Assembly: GCA_012033335.1 (NCBI GenBank)
Contig: JAAURB010000048.1
Coordinates: 1 to 38,238 of the forward strand
DNA: 38,238 bases
Origin: Oscillatoriales cyanobacterium RM2_1_1
GTDB lineage: Bacteria > Cyanobacteriota > Cyanobacteriia > Cyanobacteriales > Microcoleaceae
Reading direction: 5' to 3'
The notes under the pieces: model-generated
Told to the model about the DNA's origin: nothing
Databases searched by the model: none
What the model saw: the letters and a program-made list of their open reading frames with translations, nothing else
Program-made: the position numbers and the translations under genes
In this document: piece after piece, positions 15,819-23,856 of the stretch
Layout: the number at the start of each line of letters is the position of its first letter
Numbering within the stretch: position 1 is the stretch's first letter

Positions 15819-16865
15819 ATGATTTTTTCAACTCAAAAGACCACTGAGCAAGCTCTTTCAGGTAGCCCAAACCACGGGGAAGAACCATCTTTAAATTGCG
15901 TTTTTCTGACGGGAAAAGGACGTTCTGGAACGACCTGGCTGGGACAAATTCTAAATACCGATGAGCACTGTAATTACAAGTACGAACCTTTCTTGCCTAG
16001 CAAATCCACTCCCTACAGTCATTGGCGGCAGGAGCTTCAAGATGGTCAGCCCGAACCATTACATCAACGATTTGAATCCATCGTGCGGCAGTGCTTTCAT
16101 GAAGTAGATATGCCTCCTTTTTCTCCTAAAAGCTTCAGAACCCAGAATCCCCAGATTTTACATCTCCTCTATGGACTGGGCTCCAGGGCTGGATTTTTAA
16201 AGGGTTTATATCAATGGTATGGGCGACCGGGCCTCAATGCTAATACCCCTGTTCTGATCAAAGATGTCAACTTTCCCAATGAACTTTTACCCCACTTGTG
16301 TGAGGCAATACATCCTTATCTGATTGCCATGATTCGCAACCCTTTTGCCAATATTGCCTCTTATCAAAAAGGTGTGGAGTTGGGATTATTTCAGCAACGT
16401 CAGGCTAAGGATATTGAAAATCTGAAGCATTCTTTAGAGATTGGCGGTAATGAATCCCTATGGCAATATCGCGATTGCCTCGAACAGATGTCAGACACTC
16501 AACGGGCTACTATCCGATGGCGGCTCCAGGTCGAGGGATTAGTTGACTTTGCCCAAGCCTATACCCCCGGATTGGTGGTGGTCTATGAAGATCTCTGTAA
16601 TGATCCCCGGACAAAAGCCCGGGAAATCTTTGAATTTTTGGGCTGGGAATGGGGGACATCAACCCAGGACTTTATTGCGGCCTCTGTCTCTGGTCAACCC
16701 CAAACCACTGGTAAATCCAGTAAGGATTACTTTGGAGTCTACCGCGATCCCAAAGAGAGTATGTCCAAGTGGAAAACCCAATTGACCCCGGAGCAAACCG
16801 CAGATATTGTTTCAATTTTTAACGATTCTCCCCTGAAAGGTTTATGGTCAGATTTGCCCACTTAA
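15819..16865 (+). CDS. Sulfotransferase (fourth of four)
   Basis: The 348-residue protein has a 30-residue N-terminal extension, then the PAPS loop TGKGRSGTTWLG (residues 31-42). Arg173 and Ser181 in MIRNPFANIAS form the 3'-phosphate site. It is more divergent than the other three (YKYEPFLPS after the loop). A gap of about 200 bases separates it from the third enzyme, so it may have its own promoter. The stop is followed by a degenerate 13-15 bp triple repeat. Confidence 0.85.
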   Translation: MIFSTQKTTEQALSGSPNHGEEPSLNCVFLTGKGRSGTTWLGQILNTDEHCNYKYEPFLPSKSTPYSHWRQELQDGQPEPLHQRFESIVRQCFHEVDMPPFSPKSFRTQNPQILHLLYGLGSRAGFLKGLYQWYGRPGLNANTPVLIKDVNFPNELLPHLCEAIHPYLIAMIRNPFANIASYQKGVELGLFQQRQAKDIENLKHSLEIGGNESLWQYRDCLEQMSDTQRATIRWRLQVEGLVDFAQAYTPGLVVVYEDLCNDPRTKAREIFEFLGWEWGTSTQDFIAASVSGQPQTTGKSSKDYFGVYRDPKESMSKWKTQLTPEQTADIVSIFNDSPLKGLWSDLPT

Positions 16866-16905
16866 TTTGTGAACTGTATATTTGTGAAATGTATTTGCGA
16901 AACCT
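16865..16905 (+). repeat. Degenerate 13-15 bp triple tandem repeat after a stop codon
   Basis: ATTTGTGAACTGTAT, ATTTGTGAAATGT and ATTTGCGAAACCT follow each other, starting at the last base of the sulfotransferase stop codon. Confidence 0.7.
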
Positions 16906-16967
16906 ATGAGATTAGGGATGGGAGTATTATCAAGCTTGTAAGTTATGGGTGTAGCGTTTAATTTCTA

Positions 16968-17019
16968 CAGCGTTTTTCATGTTCTTGGAGTATGGGATTG
17001 AAAATCCCTGTATTGCTAG
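16968..17019 (+). repeat. Dispersed modular intergenic repeat, copy R2 (short form)
   Basis: CAGCGTTTTTCATGTTCTTG, then GAGTATGGG joined directly to ATTGAAAATCCCTG. It matches the outer parts of R1 at 1021 but lacks the hairpin module. Confidence 0.6.
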
Positions 17020-17071
17020 AGAGATTACCAGAAATATTGCATCTGACCCCCACTGAACTGATGAATCTCCC

Positions 17072-18826
17072 ATGCTAAGCTTCCTTGAGACTCTGACTCA
17101 AAGCCCCTTCCTGAAAAGATTTGCTGGGTTGCTGGTAATATTTGGCTTGACGGTGGCTGTTCTGATTAGTTTTCCCCGGTTCTGGCAGGCTTCTGATCCC
17201 TCTCAGCTTCAGTCGGGGAGTTTACCCGAACAATCCTCAGTCCCTCAAGCTCAAGCCAGAACCCTGAGGGTGGGTATGAACTTGAATGGAATTGCCGATC
17301 GTTCCACCGAAATCCCGTTTGTTGATGCTTTCAAGTCAGCTCGCTCCTGGATCACCCAATGCGATCGCCGCAATGATCCAGGATGCCAGGGAAAATGGAA
17401 CACCAAAGAAGCTGACCAGCTCGATTTAGATCCCCAGGGCTGGGTTAAATCTCTACCGGCCCCCGGAGACCCCCCAGAATTTACTCAAGTTACCACCCTG
17501 CTCCGACGCGGGGCCGAGCCCTATCCCGGTGGACAATATCTGGTGCTTTATGACGGAGAGGGTACAATCCAATACGATATGGACGGGGAGAAGGATACAG
17601 CCGCCTCAACCCTAGGCCGGGACGTACTCAATGTCACTCCTTCCGCTAAAGGCATCAAACTCACCATTACCGCCACCGATCCCGATCGCCAGGGCAACTA
17701 TATCCGCAATATTCGGGTGATTCCGGCCCAGTATGAATCCACCTATCAAACTGAGATTTTCAATCCGGAATTTCTAGACCGAATCAAACCGTTCAAAGCC
17801 TTGCGTTTCATGGACTGGATGGCCACCAATCACTCTAGCCAGAAAACCTGGGGCGATCGCCCAAAAGTTGAAGATGCCACCTATAGCAGGGGCAAGGGGG
17901 TTCCCCTGGAAGTCATGGCTCAGCTCGCGAATCAGCTTCAGGCCGATCCCTGGTTCAATATGCCCCATCAGGCGACGGAGGACTACATCAGAAACTTTGC
18001 TCAGATGGCCAAAGAGCTAATTGATCCAGCCCTGACCCTCTATGTGGAATATTCCAATGAGGTCTGGAATAATCAGTTTGGTCAGACCAAATGGCTGGCG
18101 CAAAATCACCCCCTGGGAAAGCAGGCACTCTACCAGGCCTATGGCATTCAGTCGGCTCAGATGTGCGACACTTGGAAGGCTGTGTTTGGTCAAGATCAGC
18201 AGCGGGTCAAGTGTGTTATGGGGACTAAAACCACAAATCGGTGGGGGGCTGAACAGGTTTTAGATTGCCCCAAATGGGAGCAGGCTCCTTGCTATAAACA
18301 TGGCGTTGATGCCCTAGCCATTACTGCCTATTTCAGTGGTCGGTTAGGCAAATCAGACTATGAAAAAACCCTGGAGTCCTGGATAGCGGATCCCCAGATT
18401 GATCAGTTTAAAATGGGGCTGACTCAGCTCAAAGATGGCAGTGTATTGGACAATCCAGAGGATACCACCGCTAGCTTGGCGGAGCGGTTTGATTATTACT
18501 CTACGATTGCCAAAGCCAGGGGTTTGGAACTAGTAATTTATGAGGGGGGGAGTCATGTTGTTGGGGATAGACAAGTCAAAAACAATGACAGGATTACTCA
18601 ATTCTTGATTGATCTGCATCGTCAACCTGGGTTCTCAGATCGCTACCGGGAAATGCTCAATGCCTGGAAAGATCCCGAAAAAACCCGAACGCTTTTTATG
18701 CACTTTTCAGATATTAGTCGCCCAAGCAAATGGGGCAGTTGGGGGGCTTTGGAACATGTCAGCCAGAAAAATTCACCCCGGTATGATGCCTTGATTGAGT
18801 TTGTCCGACAAACTTCCGCTTCTTGA
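17072..18826 (+). CDS. GH-A-like glycosidase, membrane-anchored or secreted (often labelled cellulose-binding protein)
   Basis: The 584-residue protein has an N-terminal membrane segment (about residues 17-34, FAGLLVIFGLTVAVLIS) acting as uncleaved anchor or signal. A linker and a beta-rich region follow (about residues 65-220). The C-terminal barrel-like region has YVEYSNEVWN with Glu330 directly after Asn, and VIYEGGSH with Glu491. An Asn-Glu acid/base and a strand-borne second Glu are the pattern of clan GH-A retaining glycosidases. This makes it a candidate for trimming or releasing the polysaccharide outside the inner membrane. The assignment to clan GH-A is mine. Family members are often annotated only as cellulose-binding. 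Confidence 0.7.
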   Translation: MLSFLETLTQSPFLKRFAGLLVIFGLTVAVLISFPRFWQASDPSQLQSGSLPEQSSVPQAQARTLRVGMNLNGIADRSTEIPFVDAFKSARSWITQCDRRNDPGCQGKWNTKEADQLDLDPQGWVKSLPAPGDPPEFTQVTTLLRRGAEPYPGGQYLVLYDGEGTIQYDMDGEKDTAASTLGRDVLNVTPSAKGIKLTITATDPDRQGNYIRNIRVIPAQYESTYQTEIFNPEFLDRIKPFKALRFMDWMATNHSSQKTWGDRPKVEDATYSRGKGVPLEVMAQLANQLQADPWFNMPHQATEDYIRNFAQMAKELIDPALTLYVEYSNEVWNNQFGQTKWLAQNHPLGKQALYQAYGIQSAQMCDTWKAVFGQDQQRVKCVMGTKTTNRWGAEQVLDCPKWEQAPCYKHGVDALAITAYFSGRLGKSDYEKTLESWIADPQIDQFKMGLTQLKDGSVLDNPEDTTASLAERFDYYSTIAKARGLELVIYEGGSHVVGDRQVKNNDRITQFLIDLHRQPGFSDRYREMLNAWKDPEKTRTLFMHFSDISRPSKWGSWGALEHVSQKNSPRYDALIEFVRQTSAS

Positions 18827-18943
18827 GGTTTTCTTAACCTTTATACCCAAAGAGTTTGATAGAACTAATTAGGGTGAATCATCAGGATGAATACTGACCG
18901 GACTTGAGAACGGGGTTGTGATTTCAGTTAGTGGAGTAAACAA

Positions 18944-19954
18944 ATGGCTAGAATCGGACTTGTAGCAATTGGTCGCAATGAGGGAGAGCGATTACGCCGA
19001 TCTCTCCTTTCTGTCATCGGTAAAATTGAACACATCGTTTACGTAGATTCGGCTTCCACGGATGGTAGCGTTGAGCTGGCCCGATCATTGGGGGTGAATG
19101 TGGTTGAGCTCGATCCTGCCAAACCGTTTGCCTCTCCCCGTTCCCGCAATGAAGGATTTGATCGATTGCTCGAGATTGCTCCAGAACTGGAGTATGTACA
19201 ATTTGTGGACGGGGACTGTGAATTGGTGGAGGGCTGGATTGAACGGGGCATCCAAGAACTAGATGCCCAGCCTGAGTTTGCCATTGTTTCAGGTCGGCGA
19301 CAGGAGCGGTTTCCCGAGATTTCTGTCTACAATCGTCTGGCTGACATTGAATGGGATACTCCCCTGGGGGAGGTTCCCTATTGTCATGGAGATGCCATGA
19401 TGCGGGTGGCTGCCTTTAAACAGGCTGGGGGTTTTAATCCTACTTTGATTGGGGGCGGCGAACCGGAGCTCTGTGTGAGAATTCGCCGCAATGGTTGGAA
19501 GATTTTCCGGGTAGATGCTCCCATGACCTGGCACGATGCCGATATTCATCGATTTGGCCAATGGTGGAAGCGAAATGTTCGAGTGGGTCATGCCTATGCT
19601 GAAGGTTCCTGGCTCCATGGTCGCTCCCCTGAACGGCACTGGGTTAAGGAAAGCCGAAGTATCTGGTTGTGGGGATTGGTATTTCCTGTATTGAGCCTGG
19701 GGTTGATCTGGCCCAGCCAGGGATGGAGTCTCATATTATGTCTCCTCTATCCGATTCAAATTTTGCGCCTCTTTCTTGGGATGAAGGGCAAAGGTTATGG
19801 AAATCAGGATGCATTTGTCTATGGTTGGACTTGCGTGATTGGGAAATTTCCCCTGGTTCAAGGTCAGCTTAAATTTTACTGGAATTTATTGCGGGGGAAA
19901 AAGACCAAGCTAGTAGAATACAAAGATGTCACTCCTCTGGGGGCTGATAGTTAA
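18944..19954 (+). CDS. GT2-family glycosyltransferase with C-terminal membrane segments
   Basis: The 336-residue protein begins with the GT-A Rossmann-like core (GLVAIGRNEGERL, VDSASTDGS), has DGD at residues 89-91 as the metal-binding DxD, and GGGEPELCVRIRRNG as the catalytic acidic region. Near residues 230-270 there are one or two hydrophobic segments (LWGLVFPVLSLGLIW, LILCLLYPIQILRLFLG), so it is probably membrane-associated. GGAG-type ribosome binding is visible: GGAG lies eight bases before the ATG. It sits at the tail of the polysaccharide cluster. Confidence 0.9.
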   Translation: MARIGLVAIGRNEGERLRRSLLSVIGKIEHIVYVDSASTDGSVELARSLGVNVVELDPAKPFASPRSRNEGFDRLLEIAPELEYVQFVDGDCELVEGWIERGIQELDAQPEFAIVSGRRQERFPEISVYNRLADIEWDTPLGEVPYCHGDAMMRVAAFKQAGGFNPTLIGGGEPELCVRIRRNGWKIFRVDAPMTWHDADIHRFGQWWKRNVRVGHAYAEGSWLHGRSPERHWVKESRSIWLWGLVFPVLSLGLIWPSQGWSLILCLLYPIQILRLFLGMKGKGYGNQDAFVYGWTCVIGKFPLVQGQLKFYWNLLRGKKTKLVEYKDVTPLGADS

Positions 19955-20029
19955 CTAATAGTTAAGTGCTGGGCTGACTGGAAGGCAGGTTGGAGTCGGT
20001 AGTTGGTAACCTAGTTTACTGAACGTTAA

Positions 20030-20059
20030 TCTAATATCAGCAACTCTAATATCAGTCAA
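20030..20059 (+). repeat. 15-bp tandem duplication
   Basis: TCTAATATCAGCAAC and TCTAATATCAGTCAA are adjacent in the 260-base gap between the glycosyltransferase and the acetyltransferase. The first 11 bases are identical. Confidence 0.85.
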
Positions 20060-20215
20060 ACCCAACATTTTCAGGATTAGCTGGCATGGGGTTGCTCGGG
20101 CTTTAGGAAGTCTGAGGTTATGGAAAGCTACGGGTCTCAACCCAGGCAAGTCTGACATTTCATTGGGCTTTCCTAGAGAAATTTCACATCAGATTCAAAT
20201 CAGGAATTAACCAAG

Positions 20216-20779
20216 ATGATGTCTTCAGATCTGAAAACTTCAACCCAGCCCAAACCTGCCATATCAGCAACGGAACCAGACTGGGAGCGTGAAACGCTAA
20301 GGAAATGGTGGGAACCCAATCGCCAACTGCTCAAGTCCATTCGGGCCTATCAGAAGTGGTCTAAACATTCCGGGCCTTTCGCCCCATTCAGGAAGGCAGT
20401 TGCTACGATTCAGTATCGCTTCTGGAGTGTTGTGACGGGTGCGGAAATTCCCCTGAATAGTCAGATTTCGGGCGGATTACTCCTGCCCCATCCCAACGGT
20501 ATCGTCATTCATCCCAAAGCCTCCATCGGGCCAAACTGTTTGATCTTTCAGCAGGTCACCATTACTGGATATGTTCAGATTGGCGGCCATGTGGATATTG
20601 GGGCGGGGGCCAAAATTCTCCGAAAAGTTAAGATTGGGAACCATGTCAAGATTGGAGCCAATGCCGTCGTTTTATCTGATATCCCTTCTTATGCAACGGC
20701 TGTGGGGATTCCAGCCCGAATTATTCAGCAGACTGTTGCAGAATCAGATGACAGTTCGGACATGTTAGAGGATGACTAG
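20216..20779 (+). CDS. Hexapeptide-repeat O-acetyltransferase (serine acetyltransferase-like)
   Basis: The 187-residue protein has a short helical N-terminus and a left-handed beta-helix of hexapeptide repeats (IHPKASIGPN, QIGGHVDIGAGAKI, KIGNHVKIGANAVV), with His in LPHPNGIVIHP as probable catalytic base. The architecture is that of serine acetyltransferase-like enzymes used in polysaccharide loci to acetylate sugars from acetyl-CoA. Placement after the glycosyltransferases favours polysaccharide acetylation over cysteine synthesis. The C-terminal tail is acidic. Confidence 0.82.
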   Translation: MMSSDLKTSTQPKPAISATEPDWERETLRKWWEPNRQLLKSIRAYQKWSKHSGPFAPFRKAVATIQYRFWSVVTGAEIPLNSQISGGLLLPHPNGIVIHPKASIGPNCLIFQQVTITGYVQIGGHVDIGAGAKILRKVKIGNHVKIGANAVVLSDIPSYATAVGIPARIIQQTVAESDDSSDMLEDD

Positions 20780-21478
20780 GGGGGCAGATGGAGTTCGGGT
20801 AGAGGTCAGGTTCAAGGAATGGGCTTGGCGGTAAATTCTTTCAGTTGGAATTAATGCTAGTGATCCGATTGCCAATTTTTCATACCAATTCTCCAGGACT
20901 TACGCATTGACAAAATGTAAAGAATGTGGGTTTTCAGGGATCGCTAAGCAGAAGAGGCTCCTGAAGAATAAATTGACGAGCCACCTCCCTATTTAAAGTT
21001 GACAAAGGAAAACAAACTTATCCAGATCAAAGTGATTTTACCCTGGGATTACTGGCTTTGGCCTGGATGAATTCTATGGTACTCTTGCTAGACATTGCCT
21101 TGACCCTGATGGCGCTTAAGCCCCATAAACGCCTCCATTTTCAGTACGGACTGAACGCTCTATTCTCCATTCAGCAAGCATCTCAGCTACCTTGTCACCC
21201 TTAAAGTTAATTGCGTCAAGCTACTTAGGTTGGACTCAATAGGTTGGAATTAAGCCGATGTCTCAGAAAAATCTGGGTAGAAAAACTAGCTTTTCAAGTG
21301 ATAAGATTGAGGGCTGCTGATAGGTTTATCACTCTACTTCAAATGGCTTGAGTTCAGATCCGAAAGGCAGTTCAAGCATATCAATCAACAGCTCCAGAAA
21401 ACCAGGGGTCTATGTAAAAGCCCCAGGGAAATTCTATCAAGCCAATGTAAACATCAGTCATCAGTGAGGTGCAATCCA
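20780..21478. other. Intergenic region, 700 bases, with a transposon-end-like motif and decayed reading frame
   Basis: At 20893-20912 the sequence CCAGGACTTACGCATTGACA matches a motif I associate with ends of cyanobacterial insertion elements and miniature elements. From about 20975 to 21204 one plus frame stays open without a start codon until ATG at 21067 (LDIALTLMALKPHKRLHF in it). I do not recognise it, and it may be a gene remnant. Nothing else coding is seen. Confidence 0.35.
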
Positions 21479-21985
21479 ATGAAATATTGGCAACTGTCGG
21501 CTCTAGCGCTCTGGGTTTCAATCTCTCCAGTCGCTTTTGGAGAGCCAACTCTAGGGCCCACCGGAGAAACCCGTCCGGAAACTTCAAACCCTAGTTCTAA
21601 ACTTGAGATTGGAGATATGATTCTAATCCGCGAGCAGGCGGGATTGGAGAATCGTTTCGTGATCAAAGGCACAGTGACCAACCAGGGAGATCAGCCGATG
21701 CGCTTGGGCACAGTTAGCTTTCGGGAATATCGTCAGGAGGGGGAAGAATTGGTTGAAGTGAATCAGGGGGAAATGACAGTGGCCCCTGAAGAAATCTCCC
21801 CGGGGTTGACCGGGAACTTTGGCCAGGTATTTACCCAGGAACCACAGGTTTTGCTGATTGTGGAGTTTACTGGAGACAATAGAGCCATTCCAGTCAATCA
21901 ATGCTATTCCGGGACGCTTCTGGGCCGAGAAACCTGTCGTCGTCAGTTTGACACCCGCAGTACATTTCCCTTCGCCCGTCCTTAA
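21479..21985 (+). CDS. Small secreted protein of unknown function
   Basis: The 168-residue product is started at the ATG at 21479 because MKYWQLSALALWVSISPVAFG gives a proper signal peptide and GAGGT precedes it by nine bases. The mature part (about 147 residues) has a beta-sandwich-like pattern around FVIKGTVTNQGDQPMRLGTV, resembling FxLYD-type extracellular domains with an N-glycine turn. Two Cys residues in NQCYSGTLLGRETCRRQ may pair. It is probably periplasmic. I do not know its role. It is followed 24 bases later by the proline iminopeptidase, so co-transcription is possible. Confidence 0.72.
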   Translation: MKYWQLSALALWVSISPVAFGEPTLGPTGETRPETSNPSSKLEIGDMILIREQAGLENRFVIKGTVTNQGDQPMRLGTVSFREYRQEGEELVEVNQGEMTVAPEEISPGLTGNFGQVFTQEPQVLLIVEFTGDNRAIPVNQCYSGTLLGRETCRRQFDTRSTFPFARP

Positions 21986-22009
21986 ACGGCACTACCTAAC
22001 TTTTCACCC

Positions 22010-22948
22010 ATGCGAAAACTCTATCCCCCCCTTCAGCCTTATCAAGCGGGTCAGCTCCAAGTCAGTGAGCTCCACACCCTTTACTTTGAACAGTCTGGGA
22101 ATCCTCAGGGAAAACCAATTGTGGTCTTGCATGGGGGGCCGGGGGGTGGCTGTTTACCCAAATATCGGCAATACTTTGATCCGGGCAAATGGCGGATTGT
22201 GATGTTTGATCAGCGGGGTTGTGGGCGGAGTACTCCCCATGCAGAATTACGAGAGAATACCACCTGGGATCTGGTACAGGATATTGAAACCCTGCGCCAG
22301 CATTTGGAGATTGAACAATGGGTGGTTTTTGGGGGTAGTTGGGGAAGCACCCTGGCCCTAGCCTACGGTCAGACCCATCCTTTGGCCTGTCAGGGCTTGA
22401 TTTTGCGGGGAATTTTTATGCTGCGCCAGGAGGAATTGCACTGGTTCTATCAATCGGGTACGAGCTCCATCTTTCCCGATGCCTGGGCCGAATATATCAA
22501 ACCGATTCCGCCAGAAGAGCGCCATGACTTTTTGCACGCCTATCATCGACGACTAACCAGCGACAATCCGGAAGTTCAGCTAGAAGCAGCCCGGGCTTGG
22601 TCAATTTGGGAAGCCAGTACCAGCAGGCTCTATCCAGACCCGAACCTGATGGAGAAGTTTGGAGATGCTAAATTTGCCCTAGCCTTCGCCCGGATCGAAT
22701 GCCATTACTTTGTCAATCGCGGCTTTCTGGAGTCTGAGAATCAGTTGTTGCACAATATTGAGCGGATTCGTCAGATTCCAGGGGTGATTGTCCAAGGGCG
22801 ATATGATGTGGTTTGTCCGATGAAAACGGCCTGGGAGCTGCATCAGGTCTGGCCTGAGGCGGAGTTTATTGTTGTTCCGGATGCTGGTCATTCCATGGGA
22901 GAACCGGGAATTCGTAGCGCCCTGATTGAGGCGACAGATCGGTTTTAG
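22010..22948 (+). CDS. pip: Proline iminopeptidase (alpha/beta hydrolase, peptidase family S33)
   Basis: The 312-residue cytoplasmic peptidase removes N-terminal proline from peptides. The oxyanion motif HGGPGGG (41-47), the nucleophile elbow GGSWGS with Ser110, the acid Asp266 in RYDVVCP and the base His294 in DAGHS complete the catalytic triad. DQRGCGRS follows the oxyanion motif as in characterised bacterial enzymes, and length is typical. It converges on the response regulator gene with only two bases between stop codons and no room for a terminator. Confidence 0.93.
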   Translation: MRKLYPPLQPYQAGQLQVSELHTLYFEQSGNPQGKPIVVLHGGPGGGCLPKYRQYFDPGKWRIVMFDQRGCGRSTPHAELRENTTWDLVQDIETLRQHLEIEQWVVFGGSWGSTLALAYGQTHPLACQGLILRGIFMLRQEELHWFYQSGTSSIFPDAWAEYIKPIPPEERHDFLHAYHRRLTSDNPEVQLEAARAWSIWEASTSRLYPDPNLMEKFGDAKFALAFARIECHYFVNRGFLESENQLLHNIERIRQIPGVIVQGRYDVVCPMKTAWELHQVWPEAEFIVVPDAGHSMGEPGIRSALIEATDRF

Positions 22949-22950
22949 GT

Positions 22951-23685
22951 TTATTGAGTCAATCCATTTTCCAAGGCGTAGCGCACCAACTCTGTACGGC
23001 TATTGGTTCCGGTCTTAGTGAACAGACGGCTGACGTACTTCTCCACATTCCGCACGCTGGTTTCCAGGCGACGGGCAATTTCTTTGTTCATCAATCCTTG
23101 AGCCACCAGATCTAACACACTCTGTTCTCGAGGGGTCAGATCAATCTGCACCGGAGAAGAGTTTTGCTGAATGCCGGTGCGCCCCTGCAACATATTCTCA
23201 ATTCGGGCAATCTGATTGGCTAGAGTTGCCAGATCGGGGGAGCCGTCAGCATTCATACTCTGGGAAACCAAACGACGCTCCAGGAGATTTTTGACCACTA
23301 CCACAAGTTCTTCCGGATCAAAAGGCTTGGGAATATAAGCATCGCATCCGGCCTGATATCCCTGAATTCGGTCTGTGGTCATGCCTTTGGCAGTCAGAAA
23401 AACCACCGGCAAAGCCTTGAACCTTGGATCTTCCCGCATCTGCTTGAGGAATTGATAGCCATCTACCCCAGGCATCATAATGTCAGTAACCACCAGGTCA
23501 GGTAGATTTTGCTGCAACAGTTCCCAACCTTCGCGGGCATCACTGGCAACATCCACAACAAAATTACTTTCTTCTAAGTAGGCTTGAACTGCTTCTCGAA
23601 GTCCAGGCTCATCATCGACAAGTAAAAGTCGGGCCGGAAGTGCAGGAATATCTTGCAGCTCCACACTTTGAGTCTGATCAGACAT
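22951..23685 (-). CDS. Response regulator, REC-LuxR/NarL type (Ycf29-like)
   Basis: The 244-residue protein has a receiver domain with the acidic pair Asp24-Asp25, phospho-acceptor Asp68 in VVTDIMMPG, Thr98 and Lys120 (IPKPFDP). A linker follows, then a LuxR-type helix-turn-helix (about residues 177-240: LTPREQSVLDLVAQGLMNKE, RNVEKYVSRLF). The arrangement and the linker fit the cyanobacterial family whose algal plastid homologue is Ycf29. Its kinase partner and targets are not in the window. It lies divergent to nothing and convergent with pip. The gap of about 170 bases to the speA stop codon could hold its promoter. Confidence 0.88.
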   Translation of the reverse strand: MSDQTQSVELQDIPALPARLLLVDDEPGLREAVQAYLEESNFVVDVASDAREGWELLQQNLPDLVVTDIMMPGVDGYQFLKQMREDPRFKALPVVFLTAKGMTTDRIQGYQAGCDAYIPKPFDPEELVVVVKNLLERRLVSQSMNADGSPDLATLANQIARIENMLQGRTGIQQNSSPVQIDLTPREQSVLDLVAQGLMNKEIARRLETSVRNVEKYVSRLFTKTGTNSRTELVRYALENGLTQ

Positions 23686-23856
23686 AGACTAACCCTAGGA
23701 ATTGCATTTTAAAGATTTGATAGTTTTAGTCTAGCGAGATTGGAGACTAAACCCTATCTGCAATCCGGTCAGCCATGGGTCAGACTTCTACACTTGACAA
23801 TCTCCCCCGATATCCTGGTCAAACCCCTCTGAATCATTGTTGGCCCCAAACCCAGA

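Noticed and set aside
20975-21204. Open plus frame between the acetyltransferase and the secreted-protein gene
   Set aside because: It has no start codon at its left end, no ribosome-binding site before the internal ATG, and no recognisable homology. It is kept only as a possible remnant in the gap description.
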